From: CAIZQW01 sp942493055
GTDB lineage: Bacteria > Verrucomicrobiota > Kiritimatiellia > RFP12 > UBA1067
Assembly (NCBI GenBank): GCA_942493055.1
Contig: OW818680.1
Span: forward strand, 5,828,001-5,892,000
Reading direction: 5' to 3'
Length of the DNA: 64,000 nucleotides
Shown piece by piece: positions 60,157-64,000 of the stretch. Position 1 is the stretch's first letter, and each line of letters begins with the position of its first letter. The position numbers and the translations under genes were made by a program. Below the pieces are notes generated by a model that was not told the DNA's origin, made no database searches, and worked only from the letters and a program-made list of their open reading frames with translations.

Positions 60157-60762
60157 TCAGCCCAGCAATCTGAAGTGACTCATGAGCGCGTCTAAGGCCT
60201 CCTTGACAGTCGTTCCGTACGCAATCACGCCATCTTCGTGTCCGGTCATGACTAAGATTCCATGTGTCTCCGGATTCCTTTTCACAAGCGCTTCAATATC
60301 CCTTGCCATTTCCGGTGTCCCATACGCGGCATCCGCAGATGTTGCCGGGCAATCACTTGTCAGGAGTTTTTGGAAGAAGGCTTTGTGATGGATGTGAATC
60401 ACGCAATGAATCGCAGGATTCGCCTGGTAGACCGCATAATGGCTCAAGGTCTCTGCTGAGGCACGGATATGGCCGGAGCAATGCACCTCGTTGCGTTCGA
60501 TTGAACAGGTGTCCACCCTGCAATAATTTTGGTGATCCAAGATGCGCTTGCCGCCTGTCGCTGTGCCGGAGATAAAGAAGTTTTCCGATCCAGCCTCTTT
60601 GATGCTGACATTCCCGAAGCCGACACCGTCCGGCAGGATGCCGATCATCCCTTTATCAAAAAGTGCAGTCCGCACCGCATTCAGTTCCTGCAGTGCTTCC
60701 GGCACCTGTATCTCCGTCTCATTCAAATGGACGGTAAATTTAATGTAGCCTTCAGTTATCAT
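60157..60762 (-). CDS. Class II aldolase/adducin family protein, MtnB- or Ald2-like
   Basis: A 201-residue cytosolic protein. Class II aldolase features are FGNVSIKE, FFISGTATGG, the zinc site HCVIHIHH, and HGILVMTGHEDGVIAYG with the third histidine. It is encoded beside mtnA. Two roles fit: MtnB, the methylthioribulose-1-phosphate dehydratase of methionine salvage, or Ald2, the aldolase that splits the same substrate into DHAP and methylthioacetaldehyde in the DHAP shunt. None of the other salvage genes (mtnC, mtnD, mtnK) is visible, which favours neither strongly. Confidence 0.75.
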   Translation of the reverse strand: MITEGYIKFTVHLNETEIQVPEALQELNAVRTALFDKGMIGILPDGVGFGNVSIKEAGSENFFISGTATGGKRILDHQNYCRVDTCSIERNEVHCSGHIRASAETLSHYAVYQANPAIHCVIHIHHKAFFQKLLTSDCPATSADAAYGTPEMARDIEALVKRNPETHGILVMTGHEDGVIAYGTTVKEALDALMSHFRLLG

Positions 60763-60821
60763 AAGCTTGTCCTGTGAATCAAATAGTTCGGCGAATTACT
60801 TTTTCGCAAAGATCGCAATTT

Positions 60822-61003
60822 GGGTGAAGGACGGCGTGCCTACGCAAGCCCGTGAATACACGGGAGGCACAGCTCGTCCTTCACCCGGAGTCCATGTGTA
60901 ACAGTCAGGTGCTTGCACGAGATAAGCCCCGGCTGCATGCCCGCCGTAGCCTTGGCGGAGGTGGGTATTCAGCCACTTGCGGGGGCTTTCCGTGCAAGCA
61001 CCT
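60822..61003. repeat. Two adjacent inverted-repeat elements between aldolase and mtnA
   Basis: The first is bounded by gggtgaaggacg and cgtccttcaccc (60822-60882) around a cccgtgaatacacggg stem. The second is bounded by a perfect 13-bp pair, aggtgcttgcacg (60907-60919) and cgtgcaagcacct (60991-61003), with agcccc/ggggct and a ccgccgtagccttggcggag motif inside. The remaining bases up to mtnA show nothing else. Confidence 0.65.
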
Positions 61004-61079
61004 CTCATAGCGGTCTTCGCGTAAAACATTTTTCATTCGTGTGGTTCGCGACATTCGATGCAAAAAAAAAACTCAAGTT

Positions 61080-62183
61080 TCAAATTCCCAATTTCAAGTT
61101 CCCAATCTCTTCTTCCCTCGCCGCACACACGCCATGTTCGCAGATCAGACCTGTGATCAGGCGGGCAGGGGTCACATCAAAACCGTAATTGCAGGCGGGT
61201 GTCTTCTCCGGGCAGATGCGAACACTCGCGAGGGTGTTGTCGCTCAGCAGGCCAGTCATCATACGGACCTCCTCCGCGCCGCGCTCTTCCACCGGGATTT
61301 CCGAGATGCCGTCAGCCATGGAAAGGTCAAAGGTTGAAGAGGGGAGGGCGACATAAAAGGGGACGTTGTTGTCTTTCGCTGCAAGCGCCTTCAGATAGGT
61401 GCCGATTTTATTGGCGACATCGCCCCGCCGCGTCACGCGGTCTGCGCCGACGATGACCAGGTCCACCATGCCGTGCTGCATGAGGTGTCCGCCGGTGTTG
61501 TCCGCAATCAAGTGGTGCGGAACACCCTGTTCGCCCAGTTCCCAGGCAGTCAGGCTTGCGCCTTGATTGCGGGGACGTGTCTCATCGACCCAGACATGCA
61601 CGGGGATGCCCGCCGCGTGGGCTGCATAGATGCCGGCTGTTGCCGAACCATAGTCCACAAACGCCAGCCAGCCTGCATTGCAATGGGTCAGGATATTGAC
61701 AGGTTTCCCCTTTTTCCGTGCGGCAATGGCATCAATGATCGGCAGCGTGTGCTCGCCAATGCGTTTGCAGGCATTCGCGTCATCATCGGCAATCTTCCGG
61801 GCCACCTGCAGTGTGGCCTCCACCCAGTCGCCTTGCGAAGAACAGGCTGACAGGGCCGCGAGCTGTTGCTGGACAGCCCAGGAGAGGTTCACTGCGGTCG
61901 GGCGCGTCTGGATGAGGGTTGCGGCCGCCTGCTTGATGTAGGTCTCTGCAGCGTGCTGAGGCGCGTTCCGTGCGGCAGCGACCATGCCATAAGCGGCAGT
62001 GGCACCGATGAGGCCTGCGCCCCGGATCTGCATATCGGCGATGGCGCGGCGAAAGTCCTCGACCGTGAGCAGATCGAGGATTTCGAAGCTGTGCGGCAAG
62101 CGGCATTGATTGATGATCTGGACAACGCCAGGCTCGCCTGTTTTTTCCCAAATCGTCCGATAATGATGTCCCTGAATCTTCAT
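61080..62183 (-). CDS. mtnA: S-methyl-5-thioribose-1-phosphate isomerase
   Basis: A 367-residue protein of the eIF2B-related isomerase family. Landmarks are QIRGAGLIGATAAYG, RPTAVNLSWAV, LTHCNAGWLAF with the catalytic cysteine, VWVDETRPRNQGASLTAWEL, VIVGADRVTRRGDVANKIGTY with the catalytic aspartate and FYVALPSSTFD. It converts 5-methylthioribose-1-phosphate to methylthioribulose-1-phosphate. The last eight codons (IGNLKLGI) are read from a gggaacttgaaattggg word repeat, so the native C-terminus has been replaced or extended. A promoter on the same side as tRNA-Ala is not obvious. Confidence 0.95.
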   Translation of the reverse strand: MKIQGHHYRTIWEKTGEPGVVQIINQCRLPHSFEILDLLTVEDFRRAIADMQIRGAGLIGATAAYGMVAAARNAPQHAAETYIKQAAATLIQTRPTAVNLSWAVQQQLAALSACSSQGDWVEATLQVARKIADDDANACKRIGEHTLPIIDAIAARKKGKPVNILTHCNAGWLAFVDYGSATAGIYAAHAAGIPVHVWVDETRPRNQGASLTAWELGEQGVPHHLIADNTGGHLMQHGMVDLVIVGADRVTRRGDVANKIGTYLKALAAKDNNVPFYVALPSSTFDLSMADGISEIPVEERGAEEVRMMTGLLSDNTLASVRICPEKTPACNYGFDVTPARLITGLICEHGVCAAREEEIGNLKLGI

Positions 62184-62262
62184 GGCGTAGAAATGTACTA
62201 CACCTCAGGGCAGTCGGGCAAGCGCACTTTTGGATAAAATTAAAAATATCTTCATCCTGCAA

Positions 62263-62291
62263 TTGACTTTCCGCAGAAAATTTGGTTAACT
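62263..62291 (+). promoter_or_regulatory. Promoter of tRNA-Ala
   Basis: TTGACT (62263-62268), a 17-bp spacer and TTAACT (62286-62291), with the tRNA beginning 29 bases downstream. Confidence 0.55.
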
Positions 62292-62319
62292 ACGCATCTC
62301 TTTTACAAAAAGACCTTTT

Positions 62320-62395
<76 letters not shown>

Positions 62396-62427
62396 TCCTT
62401 CGCCCGCAGCGTAGCGGAGGGTGAAGG

Positions 62428-62757
62428 ATGCCCTCCGTAGTTGGCCGAATGGTTGAGGCCACGAAGGAGGGCCTTATCTTTTTGTCGCTGCGAGACTACG
62501 GATGGCAGGCCATCTCTTTTCACTACGTTTACATCTTGCGAAGCGAGTCTTATCCGAATCAGTCCTATGTCGGCATGACAGAGGACTTGAAGGCGCGACT
62601 TGCGGTGCATAACGCGGGCGGCTCGCCTCACACATCAAAATATAAGCCTTGGGTGGTCGAGACTGCTATCGCCTTCACATCGCGTGAGAAGGCAACTGCC
62701 TTTGAAGCATATCTGAAGACCGGTTCAGGCCACGAATTCCGTTACCGGCACTTCTAA
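62428..62757 (+). CDS. GIY-YIG domain protein, copy 1
   Basis: A 109-residue frame; the conserved part starts at FHYVYILRSE. The GIY-YIG elements are YVYIL, SYVGMTEDLKARLAVHN with the catalytic arginine, and EKATAFEAYLKTGSG. These short UvrC-N-like proteins (URI/YhbQ type) are putative nucleases. The first 30 residues come from repeat sequence and probably are not native; the true start may be an alternative codon near FHYVYIL. Copy 3 at 63334 is almost identical in amino-acid sequence, and copy 2 is a more distant paralogue. Confidence 0.8.
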   Translation: MPSVVGRMVEATKEGLIFLSLRDYGWQAISFHYVYILRSESYPNQSYVGMTEDLKARLAVHNAGGSPHTSKYKPWVVETAIAFTSREKATAFEAYLKTGSGHEFRYRHF

Positions 62758-62905
62758 TCATTCCTGTTCTGCAACTTGATACATGAAGCCGGGCTGATAT
62801 TTGAGGTCTTTTTGACAAACTCCCACTGTATCTAAGCCTAGGCGGGCCAGTTCTGGGCTGCCGAGCGAAACACGGAGTGTGAAGACTGCCTCGTCGACTT
62901 GTCCG
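62758..62905 (-). pseudogene. Probable C-terminal remnant of a gene
   Basis: On the minus strand the frame ending at the TGA at 62758 reads like real protein for about 47 residues (VDEAVFTLRVSLGSPELARL, then VGVCQKDLKYQPGFMYQVAE) and turns into low-complexity repeat-encoded sequence (QDGGQDGGQ, LLRQGCLLRQGC) upstream of about 62905. This suggests a gene cut off by the tandem repeat. The family is not recognised. It could also be chance coding in a repeat-rich area. Confidence 0.35.
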
Positions 62906-62934
62906 CCGTCTTGGCCGCCGTCTTGGCCGCCGTA

Positions 62935-63005
62935 GCCTTGGCGAAGGAGGCAGCCTTGGCGAAGGAGGCAGCCTTGGCGAAGGAGGCAGCCTTGGCGAAG
63001 GAGCA
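62935..63005. repeat. 18-bp tandem repeat
   Basis: About four copies of ccttggcgaaggaggcag stand head to tail, preceded by two copies of gtcttggccgcc (62908-62931). The unit is related to the scattered cgccaaggctacggcgg motif. There are no spacers, so it is not a CRISPR. Confidence 0.85.
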
Positions 63006-63059
63006 GCTTTAGCGAAGGTGGAAGCAAAAGCGAAGCCGGGCGGATCATCGAGGTCTTGT

Positions 63060-63308
63060 ATGACAAACTTCCATTACGTCTACATCTTAAATGATTGTGC
63101 AACGCGCACCCACTTCTATGTCGGGCAAACCCGTGATCTGACGGCCCGTCTTGCAGCGCACAACAGCGGTCAATGCCCTCACACCAGCAAATATAAGCCA
63201 TGGAAGGTACAGACGGCTGTCGCCTTCGACTCCGAAGAAAAAGCATCAGCATTCGAAGCGTACTTGAAGACACACTCCGGCCGGGCTTTCGCAACTAAAC
63301 ATTTTTGA
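63060..63308 (+). CDS. GIY-YIG domain protein, copy 2 (diverged)
   Basis: The ATG at 63060 starts directly at the domain (MTNFHYVYILND). The 82-residue protein has YVYIL, FYVGQTRDLTARLAAHN and EKASAFEAYLKTHSGR. It is a complete minimal GIY-YIG module and probably shows the native start that copies 1 and 3 lack. Its last 50 bases (cttgaagacacactccggcc onward) are repeated at 63643-63693. Confidence 0.82.
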   Translation: MTNFHYVYILNDCATRTHFYVGQTRDLTARLAAHNSGQCPHTSKYKPWKVQTAVAFDSEEKASAFEAYLKTHSGRAFATKHF

Positions 63309-63333
63309 GGCCACGAAGGAGGGCCTTATCTTT

Positions 63334-63636
63334 TTGTCGCTGCGAGACTTCCGCCTCCGGTACTACGGCGGACAAGACGGATGGCAGGCCATCTCTTTTC
63401 ACTACGTTTACATCTTGCGAAGCGAGTCTTATCCGAAACAGTCCTATGTCGGCATGACAGAGGACTTGAAGGCGAGACTTGCGGTGCATAACGCTGGCGG
63501 TTCGCCTCACACCTCAAAATTTAAGCCGTGGGCAATCGAAACTGCTATCGCCTTCACATCGCGTGAGAAGGCTACTGCCTTTGAAGCCTATCTGAAGACC
63601 GGTTCAGGCCACGAATTCCGTTACCGGCACTTCTAG
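63334..63636 (+). CDS. GIY-YIG domain protein, copy 3 (near-identical to copy 1)
   Basis: A 100-residue frame with FHYVYILRSESYPKQSYVGM and the same C-terminus as copy 1 (EFRYRHF). Its 5' region differs from copy 1 by an insertion of about 30 bases (ccgcctccggtactacggcg and neighbours), which is the scattered palindromic motif. The near identity to copy 1 points to a recent duplication. The start codon is uncertain, as for copy 1. Confidence 0.8.
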   Translation: MSLRDFRLRYYGGQDGWQAISFHYVYILRSESYPKQSYVGMTEDLKARLAVHNAGGSPHTSKFKPWAIETAIAFTSREKATAFEAYLKTGSGHEFRYRHF

Positions 63637-63639
63637 TTT

Positions 63640-63693
63640 TTACTTGAAGACACACTCCGGCCGGGCTTTCGCTACTAAACATTTTTGAGGCCA
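63640..63693. repeat. Partial duplicate of the copy 2 gene end
   Basis: acttgaagacacactccggc, then gggctttcgctactaaacat and tttttgaggccac, repeat the end of copy 2 (63262-63316) with one or two changes. It shows that the duplication unit extends past copy 3 and overlaps the end of the next gene. Confidence 0.8.
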
Positions 63694-63971
63694 CAGCAGC
63701 AGTCTAGGGGTTTCGCCTCGGCAGGCCAGTTATGGTCTGCTTCGCGGTTCTCGATCATGCGCTCGCGCCAGTAATCCTTATCCTCGGGGTCGATGACCTC
63801 TGCGAACGATTCGACCTCGCGGTTCGCGATGTTGTCCTCGGCCTCCACGACCTGCTGCACGAGCACGGCGTTCTTATCCTGCTCCTCAGCCAGTTGTGCC
63901 TCAAGCGATTCGACGCGTGCTGAAAGCTCCTCGCACAGCGCCGGATAGTCAATAGTGTTTTCATCTGCCAT
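63675..63971 (-). CDS. Small acidic coiled-coil protein with repeat-encoded tail
   Basis: A 98-residue protein starting at 63971 with an aagga ribosome site. Residues 10-55 form a heptad-type coiled coil (LCEELSARVESLEAQLAEEQ); the second half is charged (DPEDKDYWRERMIENREADH). The last codons (LDCCCGLKNV) run into the duplicated GIY-YIG 3' end, so the original C-terminus was probably lost. The family is not recognised; it resembles small proteins of phage or mobile origin. Confidence 0.65.
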   Translation of the reverse strand: MADENTIDYPALCEELSARVESLEAQLAEEQDKNAVLVQQVVEAEDNIANREVESFAEVIDPEDKDYWRERMIENREADHNWPAEAKPLDCCCGLKNV

Positions 63972-64000
63972 AGTTTTTTCCTTTCAGAAACATTATGCCT

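Noticed and set aside
62935..63005. Tandem 18-bp units as a CRISPR or a protein repeat
   Set aside because: The units are contiguous without spacers and match the dispersed palindromic motif.

Overview
This 64 kb window looks like chromosome of an anaerobic, glycan-degrading bacterium of the PVC group, most probably a Kiritimatiellota/Lentisphaerota-type organism. This is inferred from the gene families (formylglycine sulfatases, DUF1080 proteins, a hydrazine-synthase-alpha-like dihaem protein, GH127/GH51/GH43/GH30/GH20 enzymes, a Rh-type ammonium channel) and from an oxygen-sensitive glycyl radical enzyme with its activase. No rRNA gene or phylogenetic marker was compared, so the placement is tentative.

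Layout. 1-2.9 kb: end of a secreted adhesin/virulence-like protein, a small palindromic element, and a complete DDE insertion sequence. 2.9-14.2 kb: a tightly packed operon on the + strand encoding a secreted S9 peptidase, a glycyl radical activase, a HypD-type trans-4-hydroxy-L-proline dehydratase, an M24 Xaa-Pro peptidase, an AmpG-like permease, a MarC protein and a GH127 beta-L-arabinofuranosidase. Together these form a plausible pathway for plant hydroxyproline-rich glycoproteins, and it is the most interesting system in the window. 14.2-24 kb: sulfatase, DUF1080 protein, dihaem HzsA-like protein, DjlA-like co-chaperone, SGNH hydrolase, Rh channel. 24.5-31 kb: NADP isocitrate dehydrogenase and a GldA/F/G-type ABC exporter operon with a DUF4340 protein. 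31-41 kb: a REP-associated transposase (RAYT) inside its own REPs, CorA, two isopropylmalate/isocitrate dehydrogenase paralogues, a ferredoxin-tailed aldo/keto reductase, a UDP-sugar pyrophosphorylase, RF2, a secreted PNPOx-like protein and RimO. 41.8-55.2 kb: glycerophosphodiesterase, GH20 hexosaminidase, a cysteine-rich PAS protein, then GH51, GH43, GH30, an acetylesterase-like SGNH protein and a sulfatase (an arabinogalactan-type locus). 55.3-64 kb: a methyltransferase coupled to a giant double-transglutaminase protein, a class II aldolase plus MtnA, tRNA-Ala(GGC), and a tandem cluster of three small GIY-YIG proteins.

How the parts fit: GH127 is known to release beta-L-arabinofuranose from hydroxyproline-linked arabinans; the S9 and M24 peptidases suit imino-acid peptides; HypD turns hydroxyproline into pyrroline-5-carboxylate. 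The later GH51/GH43/GH30 locus suits the arabinogalactan carried on the same plant proteins. The joint assignment is inference from gene content and order.

A second theme is repeats. Almost every intergenic region contains short palindromic elements from several families (at least eight recognisable), and three genes take their last codons from such repeats. Boundaries of promoters and repeats were read by eye and are approximate.
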